DNA of 17,897 bases from JAGOJE01 sp964553715 (GCA_964553715.1 CAZKKY010000020.1:1-17897); one strand, 5' to 3'; shown: positions 1 through 8,728, counted from the first letter of the stretch. Translations and numbers: made by a program. Notes: a model not told the origin generated them from the sequence alone.

Positions 1-54
1 ATATATTTAATCTCAAAACCATGTTGTTTTGCCGCGCTGCCTAGGTCATAGTAA
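1..54 (-). other. Possible gene or transposase fragment at the left edge
   Basis: On the minus strand, reading from about base 72 towards base 1, there is an open frame following a TAG that reads like real protein (ARYYDLGSAAKQHGFEIKY). It has no in-frame ATG, GTG or TTG before it, so it is either a 5'-broken gene or chance. The local base composition (GCCGCGCTGCC) is richer in GC than its surroundings. The residue pattern loosely resembles the helix-turn-helix start of transposases, but the stretch is too short to identify. I do not assign a product. Confidence 0.15.
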
Positions 55-62
55 CGGGCATA

Positions 63-85
63 TAGTGCTGACTAAAATAGCACTA
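63..85. repeat. Short inverted repeat, 7-bp arms
   Basis: TAGTGCT (63-69) and AGCACTA (79-85) are perfect reverse complements around a 9-base spacer. Neither strand has a clear T-run after the stem, so a terminator is not supported. It could be a mobile-element end or a protein-binding dyad. Nothing nearby decides between these. Confidence 0.3.
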
Positions 86-121
86 ATATAGTATTTTCTC
101 TCTATCACTTTCCTTGCCAAT

Positions 122-142
122 TAGACATATGATGTCTATTTT
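122..142 (+). terminator. Possible weak terminator hairpin
   Basis: TAGACAT (122-128), loop ATG, ATGTCTA (132-138), then TTTT (139-142). The 7-bp stem with a T-run is terminator-like on the plus strand, but the stem is AT-rich and I cannot identify a plus-strand gene that it would end. It lies downstream of the minus-strand amidase's stop codon, where only the arms, not the T-run, would help. Confidence 0.25.
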
Positions 143-194
143 ACAAGGAGATATAAAAGAGCAATAGATTTATATCTATAATTTATATAGAGCA

Positions 195-950
195 TTAATT
201 TTTATTTTTTTGGTTCTTTTTAGAATCAACAAGATTAGCTAATATTTTAGTTGATTCTTCGTCCCATATATATAACTCATTATCATCAAATAGATTTTTT
301 TGTAGAAAAAATATAGATTTTGGGCAGAAATGGAGTTGAAAAGCTCTAGTTACATAATTAGTTTGCATGTCAAATTCTGATGTAATATCAATTTTATAGC
401 CTAATGTTTGTAAGGCTTTTTGAATGTTAGATGGATCTTTATAGTCTAAATTTTCCTTCATAGTCTTATTTATATTTTTAGGCCACATCCCTAAACCTTC
501 TTTGCTAAGCATTTCCCAATCAAAATAGATTCCTGGATCGATTTTTCTATCAGGCGCTATGTCAGAATGGCCTAGAATATGCTCTGGCAAGATATTGTAT
601 TTTGTCATTAAGCTTTTGCAAAGATCTATGCAGCTTCTCATTTGTTTTTTTGTAAATGGTTTTCGCCCTATATTGTCTAGTTCAATGCCAATAGAATTAT
701 CATTTATTTTCTCAAATCCATCCCAGAAGCTTTTTCCTGCATGAAAAGCCCTTTTATCTTCTGGTACTATGTTAAAAATTTCTCCATCCTCTTTTATAAC
801 ATAATGAGCACTAACAGATGAATTCTCATCACAAAGCCTAGTCATTGCATTTTCAAAAGTCATTTCTGTAAAATGTAATATTATGAATCTGATATTGCTA
901 TTTGGTCTATCATTATAGTTAGGCGAAGTAAAACTACGGTTTATATGCAT
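195..950 (-). CDS. N-acetylmuramoyl-L-alanine amidase (Amidase_2/AmpD-AmiD type) with C-terminal peptidoglycan-binding-like region
   Basis: 251 residues. Zinc amidase that cleaves the bond between N-acetylmuramic acid and the stem peptide, in peptidoglycan turnover or recycling. The Amidase_2 domain spans roughly residues 18-140: the expected zinc ligands are H26 (ILHFTEM), H128 (LGHSD) and D138, with catalytic-type E90 (GIELDN) and K136 (RKIDPG). Residues 172-240 (NIQKALQTLGY onward) resemble a PG_binding_1 domain, a two-domain layout closer to AmiD than to single-domain AmpD. No signal peptide is visible, so the protein is either cytoplasmic, as AmpD is, or exported by another route. The start fits the family, whose homologues begin with a similar INRSF-SPNYN stretch. 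There is no clear Shine-Dalgarno. It is divergent from lepB, with 71 bases between the starts. Confidence 0.88.
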   Translation of the reverse strand: MHINRSFTSPNYNDRPNSNIRFIILHFTEMTFENAMTRLCDENSSVSAHYVIKEDGEIFNIVPEDKRAFHAGKSFWDGFEKINDNSIGIELDNIGRKPFTKKQMRSCIDLCKSLMTKYNILPEHILGHSDIAPDRKIDPGIYFDWEMLSKEGLGMWPKNINKTMKENLDYKDPSNIQKALQTLGYKIDITSEFDMQTNYVTRAFQLHFCPKSIFFLQKNLFDDNELYIWDEESTKILANLVDSKKNQKNKN

Positions 951-1021
951 AAAATTATAGATTTATATGATATAATGACTATTATATCTAAGATTTTAAA
1001 TAATGATATTACAAAAATTTT

Positions 1022-1807
1022 ATGTCAAATATATACAACAAAGATGGTGACTCAAATATAGTTAAAGAAGCAAAATCCATATCTATTATACTATTTTTTG
1101 CATTATTATTTAGGGTTTTTGTAATGGAGCCATATTACATACCATCTCCTTCTATGAAAGATACACTGTTAAAAGGTGATTATGTATTTGCTACAAAATA
1201 TAGCTATGGATATAGTAAATATTCAATGTTATTCTTTCATCCAGATTTCATAAAAGATAGAATATTAGCTCAAAGCCCTGAAAGAGGTGATATAGTAATA
1301 TTTCAGCCCCCACATGATAAAAGTCAAAAATATATCAAGCGTCTTATAGGGATGCCAGGCGATAAAGTGCAAATTAAAAACTCTGTTTTATATTTAAATG
1401 ACGCACCTATTCCAAGAGAAGAAATAGATGAATATAAAGATAAAGATGGTACTTATACTAGATATATAGAAACACTTCCAAATGGTATTAAGTACCATAT
1501 ACTTCAGATTACGAATAGATCAGATGCTATGATACATGAAGCTAATAATACAAGAGAGTTTATTATTCCAGCGGGGCATTATTTTTTCCTTGGTGATAAT
1601 AGAAACGAGTCTGGTGATAGTAGATTCCAAGTAGGATATGTTCCTTTTGAGAACTTTATCGCTAAAGCAAGGTTCTTTTATTTTTCTACATCGGAAGAGC
1701 TCTTTTCATTATCTTTTAGCTTGCTAGAGCAATTAAAGCAGCCTTATTATTGGGTTAAATCTATTAGGATAGATAGAATATTTAAAAATATATATAGTAT
1801 TCAATGA
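1022..1807 (+). CDS. lepB: Signal peptidase I
   Basis: 261 residues. Inner-membrane serine protease that removes signal peptides from Sec-exported proteins; substrates in this window would include TolB, the M61-like protease and the small exported protein. One N-terminal membrane segment at about 18-36 is followed by the catalytic Ser box IPSPSM (nucleophile S44), the general-base Lys in YIKRLIGMPGD (K106), and the box E signature GDNRNESGDSR. Order and spacing are those of the Ser-Lys S26 family, and the length is typical. A canonical Shine-Dalgarno is not visible before ATG 1022. Its last four bases overlap rnc (ATGA), so the two are translationally coupled, as in the widespread lepB-rnc arrangement. 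Confidence 0.95.
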   Translation: MSNIYNKDGDSNIVKEAKSISIILFFALLFRVFVMEPYYIPSPSMKDTLLKGDYVFATKYSYGYSKYSMLFFHPDFIKDRILAQSPERGDIVIFQPPHDKSQKYIKRLIGMPGDKVQIKNSVLYLNDAPIPREEIDEYKDKDGTYTRYIETLPNGIKYHILQITNRSDAMIHEANNTREFIIPAGHYFFLGDNRNESGDSRFQVGYVPFENFIAKARFFYFSTSEELFSLSFSLLEQLKQPYYWVKSIRIDRIFKNIYSIQ

Positions 1808-2502
1808 AAAATATTGATCATATCCTTCTAAATGAATTCCAAGACAAAATTAACTATAGTTTTAAAGACCAATCTTTATTGATAGAAGCTTTATCCCATC
1901 CTTCTATGAAAAACATAAAAGGCACTAGCTATAAGTCTAATTACGAGAGATTAGAATTTTTTGGTGATACGGTATTAAGCCTAATCATTACAGAGTTTTT
2001 ATTAAAGAAATTTCCAGACTATGATGAGGGAAAGCTTGCAAAAGCAAGATCTTTTCTTGTTATGAAAGATACTATCTCTAAAATTGCTCATTTTTTATCT
2101 ATTGATGAGGTAATGATAATGACGCAAGAAGAGGAACTATCAGGAGGAAGATTGAATAAAAACAATTTAGAAAATACTATAGAGGCAATAATTGGAGCAA
2201 TATATCTTGATGGTGGACTGGAGAGCGCTAGAGATTTTGTTCTAAATTTTTGGTCTGATCTTCTAGATATAGATTATGAAAATATTACAACTGACTATAA
2301 ATCTAAATTGCAGGAATGGTCTCAAGGAATAGGTATGTCTATCCCTTCTTATGTTGTTGTAAAAAGATTAGGAGAGGATCATGCTCCAATATTTACCGTA
2401 AAGGTTACGATAGATGATCTAGATCCTGAATTTGGAGAAGGAAAGTCAATAAAGGAAGCCCAAAAAATTGCTGCTTTAAAACTATTATCTAGAGTAACAT
2501 GA
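1804..2502 (+). CDS. rnc: Ribonuclease III
   Basis: 232 residues. Mg2+-dependent endonuclease for double-stranded RNA, processing rRNA precursors and some mRNAs. The N-terminal RIIID domain (about 10-150) carries the family signature ERLEFFGD (48-55, catalytic D55) and the second acidic site in NTIEAIIGAIYLDGG (E127). A double-stranded RNA-binding domain follows at about 163-230, ending in the typical GEGKSIKEAQKIAA motif. Full-length by family standards. The start overlaps lepB by four bases and the end overlaps the downstream oxidase-like gene in the same way. In many bacteria era follows rnc; here it does not. Confidence 0.96.
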   Translation: MKNIDHILLNEFQDKINYSFKDQSLLIEALSHPSMKNIKGTSYKSNYERLEFFGDTVLSLIITEFLLKKFPDYDEGKLAKARSFLVMKDTISKIAHFLSIDEVMIMTQEEELSGGRLNKNNLENTIEAIIGAIYLDGGLESARDFVLNFWSDLLDIDYENITTDYKSKLQEWSQGIGMSIPSYVVVKRLGEDHAPIFTVKVTIDDLDPEFGEGKSIKEAQKIAALKLLSRVT

Positions 2503-3785
2503 TGAAATTACAAAATGTAAGTGCAAGATATATATATCTTGCCATATCATCTATTGCTCTTGCAGGAATATATTCCATATTATTAGTATTTTTACGAAGC
2601 CCAGGACTTTCTAGTTTTTTTAGCCTTGATATATTTAAAACATCTTTAGTAATACATGTAAATCTTTCTGTCCTAGTCTGGATGCTATCTATATGCGCTT
2701 CTTTATGGTTTTATAAATGTTCTATCACGGATGAATTTAAATATTATGTAAATTACAGCAATTATATTTGCTTGATAGGTGTAATACTGATGTTTATTTC
2801 TCCGATGATTGCAGAAACAACCCCTATATTAAACAACTATGTTCCCATGCTAGATAATTGGTGTTTTGTAACAGGGCTTGTAATATTTATTATTGGCATA
2901 TTATTTTCAGGATTTCTAGGGTTAATTACTCAATTTAAATTATCTATTACAACAATAAAAATAGGAAATATTTGTTCTATTTTAATTCTATTACAAGCTG
3001 TTATCTCGTGTACTTTGTCTTATTTCGCTCTAGATAAGTTGCTATATCCTATGGATCTACATTTTTATTATGAGATGTTCTTTTGGAGCGCTGGGCATAT
3101 CTTGCAATTCTGCTTTGTAGAAATAATGATGATAGTACAGATATTATTGCTTGAAAATATTGTATCAAGATCCTTATCTTACCACAATATATATAGAATT
3201 TTGCTTATAATTAATTGCATTCTTGCTGTTCCTGGTTTGTTCCCACGTTTATTCTATTCCATAGATAGTCCAGAGTTTCTAGAGTTTTTCAGCTTACATA
3301 TGAAATATTGCGGATCTATAGCTCCTTCTTTTATGTTTATTGTATTATTAAGTGAATATTATAATGTCAAATCTTCTACTTCTAACAATTGTTTTATAAT
3401 TTCGTCTATCCTATTTTTTCTAGGAGGAGTTATAGGGCTGTTAATTTCTGGGGCTAATGTAACAATACCAGCTCATTATCATGGATCTATTGTAGGAATT
3501 ACAGTAGCTTTAATGGGATATATATATTTGATGCTTGGGATTAATAATAAATATTCTTTTTATCAGCCATATATATACGGTGGTGGGCAAATAATCCATA
3601 TAGTTGCTTTAGCATGGTCAGGTGGTTATGGAGTGATGAGAAAGTTACCGGGAGCAGAATTATCAATTAAGGCCAAAATATCTATGGGTTTAATGGGAAT
3701 AGGGGGAGGGCTTGCAATTCTAGGAGGCCTGATGTTCGTTTATATTTGTATGATGAGTATTTTTTATAAAAAATTCGAGCACTAA
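2499..3785 (+). CDS. Divergent heme-copper oxidase subunit I (cytochrome c oxidase/cbb3-like) membrane protein
   Basis: 428 residues, about 11-12 hydrophobic segments. Histidines fall where heme-copper oxidase subunit I would have them: H53 in segment 2 (VIHVNLSVLVW, low-spin heme position), H200 in segment 6 (WSAGHILQF, copper-type position) and the HYH pair H326/H328 in the segment-10 position (PAHYHGSIVG). The adjacent His-His pair that completes the copper site in canonical oxidases is not seen; only H267 (SLHMKYCG) lies in that region. It is shorter than most catalytic subunits and no subunit II gene is near. It may be a non-canonical oxidase, a heme protein or a derived relative; enzymatic activity is not established. 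The ATG overlaps the rnc stop (ATGA); a second ATG follows immediately. Confidence 0.7.
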   Translation: MMKLQNVSARYIYLAISSIALAGIYSILLVFLRSPGLSSFFSLDIFKTSLVIHVNLSVLVWMLSICASLWFYKCSITDEFKYYVNYSNYICLIGVILMFISPMIAETTPILNNYVPMLDNWCFVTGLVIFIIGILFSGFLGLITQFKLSITTIKIGNICSILILLQAVISCTLSYFALDKLLYPMDLHFYYEMFFWSAGHILQFCFVEIMMIVQILLLENIVSRSLSYHNIYRILLIINCILAVPGLFPRLFYSIDSPEFLEFFSLHMKYCGSIAPSFMFIVLLSEYYNVKSSTSNNCFIISSILFFLGGVIGLLISGANVTIPAHYHGSIVGITVALMGYIYLMLGINNKYSFYQPYIYGGGQIIHIVALAWSGGYGVMRKLPGAELSIKAKISMGLMGIGGGLAILGGLMFVYICMMSIFYKKFEH

Positions 3786-3812
3786 TTTTTTAAAGATACC
3801 ATCGTCTCCTTG

Positions 3813-4595
3813 CTATTTTTGTCTTTCTCTAGCTTTAGCAAGTCTTAAGAATCTTGCAAATGCAAAAATCATAGAATCTACAAACCCATCGAACCCAAAA
3901 ACAAAATATCTTCTTATGAAGAATGCTTTGAAAAACCATAAGAAAAACTCTACAGTCACTCTCAATTTAGTTATCTTGCGACCAGAATTGATTAGGTCAC
4001 TCGCTTGCTCGCTAGAATAAAAATTAGCTTTTGATACTAGCTGATCTATCGATGTGCCAGAATAATGCAAAGCTGCATATTGTAGGTCCCTTACACTATT
4101 TCTACATTCCTGAAATTCACTGTTTAAGGCAACACAGTCATGAGTGGTATAACCAGAATTATTGCTAAAACTAGCATAGGATTTATTATATAATCTAATA
4201 AATTTATTACTTGGAGCAAATAGTCTTGGTGCTGCATCAGACCTATGCATTATTATTAGATTTATTCTATATGCTTTATATAAATCTTCTATATTTTTAG
4301 AAAATTCTTCTTTGATTTCTAATTGCAAATCTTGAGTTAATTCTTCATCTGCGTCTATGTTAAGGACCCATTGATGTTTACACAATTTCTCGCCAAATAT
4401 CTTCTGCTCCACGTAGCCAGGCCATTCATTAAATAAAACTTTTGCTCCAAGAGATTCTGCAATTTCTACAGTTTTATCGTGACTTCCGCTATCAACAACT
4501 ATTATTTCATCAGCTATATTTTTTATGCTATTAATAGCACGAGCTATACGAGATTCCTCATTTTTAGTAATGATAAAGGCTGAAATTAATTTCAT
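3813..4595 (-). CDS. Family 2 glycosyltransferase, WaaE/KdtX-like (probable LPS-core sugar transferase)
   Basis: 260 residues. GT-A fold inverting glycosyltransferase. Visible motifs are the nucleotide-sugar binding start FIITKNEE (7-14), VVDSGSHDKT (33-42), the W-P-G-Y stretch with a following QK (58-65) characteristic of the beta-1,4-glucosyltransferase WaaE group, and the metal-binding DADEE (81-85). The C-terminal 40 residues are basic and aromatic and would sit on the inner membrane. By family it adds a sugar, often glucose, to LPS inner core; the acceptor here is unknown. It starts one base after the mdh stop with no independent Shine-Dalgarno, so it is probably translated by coupling with mdh. 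It converges on the oxidase-like gene with 27 bases between stops. Confidence 0.82.
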   Translation of the reverse strand: MKLISAFIITKNEESRIARAINSIKNIADEIIVVDSGSHDKTVEIAESLGAKVLFNEWPGYVEQKIFGEKLCKHQWVLNIDADEELTQDLQLEIKEEFSKNIEDLYKAYRINLIIMHRSDAAPRLFAPSNKFIRLYNKSYASFSNNSGYTTHDCVALNSEFQECRNSVRDLQYAALHYSGTSIDQLVSKANFYSSEQASDLINSGRKITKLRVTVEFFLWFFKAFFIRRYFVFGFDGFVDSMIFAFARFLRLAKARERQK

Positions 4596-4596
4596 T

Positions 4597-5544
4597 CTAA
4601 CCTTTTACGATTTCCATAAGATTTCTAACTCCAGCTGCAGATATCTCTAGCGCTTTTTTTTCTTCTTCATTTAAAGAGATTTCAACGATTTTTTCAACTC
4701 CGCTAGCTCCAATTACAACAGGCACACCAAGATAAATATCTTTCATGCCGTACTCTCCAGTTAAATAAGCAGCACATGGCAGGATACGTTTTTTATCTTT
4801 TAGATAGCTTTCTGCCATAGCAATAGCAGAAGCAGCAGGTGCATAAAATGCAGAACCAGTTTTAAGTAAATTGACTATCTCTCCGCCGCCATTACGTGTA
4901 CGATCGACTATCTGATCTATCCTTTCTTTGCTAGACCATCCCATTTTAATTAAATCAGGAACTGGAATTCCAGCAACAGAAGAATATCTAACAAGAGGAA
5001 CCATAGAATCACCATGGCCACCAAGGACAAATGCTGTGACATCCTCAGTAGAGACATTAAATTCTTCAGCTAAAAATGATCTAAATCTTGCAGAATCAAG
5101 AACGCCAGCCATACCTACTACCTTTTTAGGGTCTAATCCGCTTTCCTTCATCATAACAAAAACCATTGCATCTAGAGGGTTTGTTACAACTATAACAAAA
5201 GCATTAGGGGCATATTTTTTGATATTTTCAGCAACAGATTTTATAACATTACTATTTATAGAGACAAGATCATCTCTGCTCATGCCAGGCTTCCTAGGAA
5301 CTCCAGCAGTTACAATAATTACGTCAGATCCACTAATGTCTTTATAGTCATTAGTTCCTTTAAGACTTATGTCTACATTTTCTAATGTAGCGCTTTGAGA
5401 TAAATCTAATGTTTTGCCCTGAGGTAAGCCTTCTGCTATATCGAACATTATAACGTCACCTAGCTCTTTTATACTAGCTAGATGAGCTAAAGTTCCACCA
5501 ATATTTCCACCACCTATTAAAGCTATTTTTGGACGTGTTTTCAT
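4597..5544 (-). CDS. mdh: Malate dehydrogenase
   Basis: 315 residues. NAD-dependent oxidation of malate to oxaloacetate in the TCA cycle, cytoplasmic. Rossmann motif GGGNIGG (11-17) with D35 positioned for the NAD ribose; substrate-binding arginines R84 and R90 in VPRKPGMSRDDL, where Arg rather than Gln marks malate over lactate dehydrogenase; N122; the D150/R153 pair in LDSARFR; and catalytic H177 in GGHGDS. This is the LDH-like MDH class usual in alphaproteobacteria. AGGAG about 9 bases before ATG is a good ribosome-binding site. It lies downstream of rho with 65 bases between and upstream of the glycosyltransferase with one base between. Confidence 0.96.
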   Translation of the reverse strand: MKTRPKIALIGGGNIGGTLAHLASIKELGDVIMFDIAEGLPQGKTLDLSQSATLENVDISLKGTNDYKDISGSDVIIVTAGVPRKPGMSRDDLVSINSNVIKSVAENIKKYAPNAFVIVVTNPLDAMVFVMMKESGLDPKKVVGMAGVLDSARFRSFLAEEFNVSTEDVTAFVLGGHGDSMVPLVRYSSVAGIPVPDLIKMGWSSKERIDQIVDRTRNGGGEIVNLLKTGSAFYAPAASAIAMAESYLKDKKRILPCAAYLTGEYGMKDIYLGVPVVIGASGVEKIVEISLNEEEKKALEISAAGVRNLMEIVKG

Positions 5545-5609
5545 GATTTATACTCTCCTAAATAAATGAATAATTCACTCTATTTACTGGGTTTGGGTCG
5601 TCAGTGAAA

Positions 5610-6989
5610 TTACGAATTCATAAGATCAAAAAAGTCCGCATTGCATTTGGTGTCTTTTAATTTATCTATCAAAAATTCAATAGCGTCAACAGTTCCCATA
5701 GGATTAATAATTCTTCTAAGAACCCACATTTTTGATAAAGTGGCTTTATCTACAAGTAGATCTTCTTTTCGTGTACCAGACTTTGTAATATCAATAGCAG
5801 GATAAATTCTGCGATCAGAAATTTTACGATCTAGTACAATTTCAGCATTACCAGTTCCTTTGAATTCTTCAAAGATCACCTCATCCATTCTAGATCCAGT
5901 ATCAATAAGTGATGTAGCTATTATAGTAAGACTGCCACCATTTTCAATATTACGAGCAGCTCCGAAGAATCTTTTTGGCCTTTGTAGCGCATTTGCATCA
6001 ACTCCGCCTGTCAGAACTTTACCTGAAGACGGCACAACAGTGTTATAAGCTCTTGCAAGCCTTGTAATATTATCAAGCAAAATAACAACATCTCGTTTGT
6101 ATTCAACAAGACGTTTTGCTTTCTCAATAACCATTTCAGCAAGTTGGACGTGACGTACTGCTGGTTCATCAAATGTAGAGCTTACTACTTCACCTTTTAC
6201 AGCACGCACCATATCGGTAACTTCTTCAGGGCGTTCGTCAATTAATAAAACTATAAGGAATACTTCCGGATGATTAGTTGTAATAGCATGCGCAATATTT
6301 TGCATCAATGTAGTCTTTCCAGTACGAGGCGGAGCGACAATTAAAGCTCTTTGTCCTTTCCCCATAGGCGCAACAAGCTCTATTACTCTATTGCTTAATT
6401 CTTTACGAGTATTTTCGATCTCGAGTTTTAATTTTTCGTCAGGATAAAGAGGGGTAAGGTTATCGAAATGAACCCTGTGTAATGCTCTTGGAGTCTCATC
6501 AAAATTTACTTTATTGACTTTTAGTAATGCAAAATATCTTTCGCCTGATTTTGGAGCCCTAATTTGCCCCTCTACAGTATCACCAGTACGAAGACCAAAT
6601 TTTCTTATCTGATTTGGAGAAACATATATGTCATCTGGTCCTGCAAGATAGTTTGCTTCAGGTGCCCTTAAAAAGCCAAATCCATCTGGCAAAACTTCTA
6701 AAACACCATCACCAATAATGTTTCCACCTTGCTCTACTATCTTTTTTAGAATAGCAAAGATCATTTCTTGCTTAAGCATTGCGCCAACATTCTCAATAAC
6801 AAGCTCTTCAGCTTTAGTTTGTAATTGTTCTGGTGAGCTATTTTTTAAGTCTTTAAGCTGAATAGAGACCCCGTGTAAAGGCTGGGAGGATGATGAATCG
6901 TTGTTAGATGATTGCTCGTTTGAAAGATCGTTATAATCTTCCGTATTATGTGAATCTTGTGATGATTCTTTGTTAATGCGTTTTCTCAT
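5610..6989 (-). CDS. rho: Transcription termination factor Rho
   Basis: 459 residues. Hexameric RNA-dependent ATPase that ends transcription of untranslated RNA. After a Ser/Asn/Asp-rich low-complexity stretch at about 7-40 come the Rho N-terminal helical domain (about 45-90), the OB-fold RNA-binding domain with DGFGFLR (102-108), and the ATPase core: Walker A APPRTGKTT (219-227), catalytic DERPEEV (251-257), Walker B VVILLDNITRLARAYN (301-316), the Q-loop GGVDANALQRPKRFFG and the R-loop region GTGNAEIVLDR. All key residues are present. The N-terminal insert is longer than in E. coli Rho (419 residues) and is probably disordered. A Shine-Dalgarno is not evident. A 252-base leader separates it from tolB. 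Confidence 0.96.
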   Translation of the reverse strand: MRKRINKESSQDSHNTEDYNDLSNEQSSNNDSSSSQPLHGVSIQLKDLKNSSPEQLQTKAEELVIENVGAMLKQEMIFAILKKIVEQGGNIIGDGVLEVLPDGFGFLRAPEANYLAGPDDIYVSPNQIRKFGLRTGDTVEGQIRAPKSGERYFALLKVNKVNFDETPRALHRVHFDNLTPLYPDEKLKLEIENTRKELSNRVIELVAPMGKGQRALIVAPPRTGKTTLMQNIAHAITTNHPEVFLIVLLIDERPEEVTDMVRAVKGEVVSSTFDEPAVRHVQLAEMVIEKAKRLVEYKRDVVILLDNITRLARAYNTVVPSSGKVLTGGVDANALQRPKRFFGAARNIENGGSLTIIATSLIDTGSRMDEVIFEEFKGTGNAEIVLDRKISDRRIYPAIDITKSGTRKEDLLVDKATLSKMWVLRRIINPMGTVDAIEFLIDKLKDTKCNADFFDLMNS

Positions 6990-7070
6990 GCGATAATTAC
7001 AAATTTAAATAAGGAGATAAAATCAAGATAGAAATAACAAAAACTGAGTTTTAGATTTCTATAACCCTAG

Positions 7071-7097
7071 AAAGATACCATAATAGATTGTATCTTT
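7071..7097 (-). terminator. Hairpin between tolB and rho
   Basis: AAAGATAC (7071-7078) and GTATCTTT (7090-7097) are perfect complements around an 11-base loop. On the minus strand this follows tolB and precedes rho. The stem has only two GC pairs and the following T-run is just the arm's own TTT, so it could be a weak terminator, a leader structure of rho or an operator. The rest of 6990-7241 holds no gene that I can support; Rho-dependent autoregulation in this leader is known in other bacteria but cannot be shown here. Confidence 0.3.
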
Positions 7098-7241
7098 ACA
7101 AAGTACGATTAATAGATATCAGAAAATTTTAATATGTCAATTCATTTTCTCAGATCACATCAAGAGTTATAAATCATATTCTAAGATAGATGATATCATT
7201 TATAATATTCATATTGATAGAGCGTAATTCTCTAACTCAAA

Positions 7242-8615
7242 TCAATCAAAGTTATTTGACCATTCAGGATTTGATGCATTATAAGGTGTTTTTATTTCTC
7301 GTTCATTATATCCGCTTATATCTATCATATATATTCGTGATTTGGTCTGCATTCCTTTAGATACTCTATATCCTCTTTCAAATGCTAAAATTCTACCATT
7401 AGGTGCCCAGCTTGGTCCTTCTATTAAATAACCACTAGTGATAATTCTTTCGTTACTTCCATCGGTGCGCATTACTCCAACACAAAATTCATCACCGCTC
7501 ATTTTTTTAACAAATGCTATATAATCTCCTCTAGGAGACCATGTAGGTGCTGCATAATAAAAGCCAGATCCAAAACTAATACGCTGAGGAGAAGAGCCGT
7601 CAGAATTCATAGTATATAACTGCCTAGAACCATTTCTATCAGAGTTAAAAACAATTTTGTCTCCATCAGGTGAATAGCTAGGTGAAGTGCTAATGTCAAA
7701 GCCACTAGTTAAACGGCTGATTTTTTTAGTAGCAAGATCAATCTCAAAGATATTAGTAGCCCCATCTTTTGCTATGGATACAAGAGCTTTCCTTCCATCA
7801 GGAGAGAATCTTGGTGTAAATGACATTCCAGGAAAATCTGCAAGTTTTGTATCTCTCCTTGTTCGTAAATCAAGCAAATGTACGTGAGCTTTTCTATTTA
7901 TATAAGCAAGATATAGTATTTTGTCTCCTTCAGGAGAAAAACGCGGAGTAAGAACAAGATTTTTTCCATCTGTTAAAAACGAGTGATTAGCTCCATCTTG
8001 ATCCATTATAGCAAGACGCTTTATCATAGTTTTTTTTGAACCAGGAATTTCTGCAATATAGGCTATTCTAGTATTGAAATATCCTTTGTCTCCTGTAACT
8101 CTTTCATAAATACTATCTGCAATTTTATGCGCCGCTTTTCGCCATAATTTTTGAGGCACTTCTAGAACTTCTCCTGCCATGTCTCTTTCAGCTAAAATAT
8201 CCCATATTACAAAGCTTATTTCAAACTCTCCAGAAGGTAATTTTGTTATTTTACCATTAAGAAGAATAGTAGCATTGATTTGCCTCCAAGCAGCAAATAA
8301 AGGCCTGTGATCTATACCTTTTTTATTTTCAATAAATGCAGCACTAGGAACTTGTTTAAATAGACCAGAATTGCTTAAGTCATTTGTAATAACTTCTAGA
8401 ATATTGTTCATAATTTTTTGCGAAGCGTCATCAGCATCAAAGCTATTTATAGCAATAGGAATAGGGTTTGCCTTCCCTTGATTGATATTAATAGTAGAGA
8501 TAGCTAAAGAAGGCTTTGCCATAAGTAGACTAATAATAAATGCCAGAATCAGATTTAATAAAGCTGAAGTTAAAGAAATATTCAAAGTATTATTAGGTGA
8601 TTTCATAATTTTCAT
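7242..8615 (-). CDS. tolB: Tol-Pal system periplasmic protein TolB
   Basis: 457 residues. Periplasmic part of the Tol-Pal envelope system, which links inner membrane, peptidoglycan and outer membrane during division. A signal peptide at 1-38 ends in PSLA. An N-terminal alpha/beta domain (about 40-170) precedes a beta-propeller whose blades carry the repeated SPDG-type motif: SPEG 227-230, SPDG 271-274, SPDG 315-318, SPRG 360-363, APNG 404-407. Order and length are those of TolB. A second ATG three codons in could also start it; the choice barely affects the signal peptide. pal is not adjacent here, unlike in many proteobacteria. Confidence 0.95.
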   Translation of the reverse strand: MKIMKSPNNTLNISLTSALLNLILAFIISLLMAKPSLAISTININQGKANPIPIAINSFDADDASQKIMNNILEVITNDLSNSGLFKQVPSAAFIENKKGIDHRPLFAAWRQINATILLNGKITKLPSGEFEISFVIWDILAERDMAGEVLEVPQKLWRKAAHKIADSIYERVTGDKGYFNTRIAYIAEIPGSKKTMIKRLAIMDQDGANHSFLTDGKNLVLTPRFSPEGDKILYLAYINRKAHVHLLDLRTRRDTKLADFPGMSFTPRFSPDGRKALVSIAKDGATNIFEIDLATKKISRLTSGFDISTSPSYSPDGDKIVFNSDRNGSRQLYTMNSDGSSPQRISFGSGFYYAAPTWSPRGDYIAFVKKMSGDEFCVGVMRTDGSNERIITSGYLIEGPSWAPNGRILAFERGYRVSKGMQTKSRIYMIDISGYNEREIKTPYNASNPEWSNNFD

Positions 8616-8634
8616 AATCTAGTTATCTTTTCAC

Positions 8635-8653
8635 ATTAATTGCCGAAATTAAT
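8635..8653. repeat. 7-bp inverted repeat just upstream of tolB
   Basis: ATTAATT (8635-8641) and AATTAAT (8647-8653) flank GCCGA. It lies 20 bases before the tolB start, within its probable 5' leader. The arms contain no GC, so chance in AT-rich DNA is quite possible; an operator is the alternative. Confidence 0.25.
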
Positions 8654-8728
8654 TGGGCTGATATTAAAAGAATTTAGTAGAAAATGCTATATAAATCATT
8701 TTTTGTATAAGAGAAAAATTGAATATAT

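Noticed and set aside
1..62. tRNA-like GC-rich patch at the left edge
   Set aside because: There is no T-loop consensus, acceptor stem pairing or anticodon arm that I could place.
145..152. AAGGAGAT, a perfect ribosome-binding site on the plus strand
   Set aside because: No start codon follows at usable distance; the next codons reach a stop. A similar AAGGAGAT at 7011-7018 upstream of rho also leads to no reading frame.
4928..5347. Plus-strand open frame inside mdh
   Set aside because: It is antisense to a fully conserved mdh, with no ribosome-binding site and no recognisable product.
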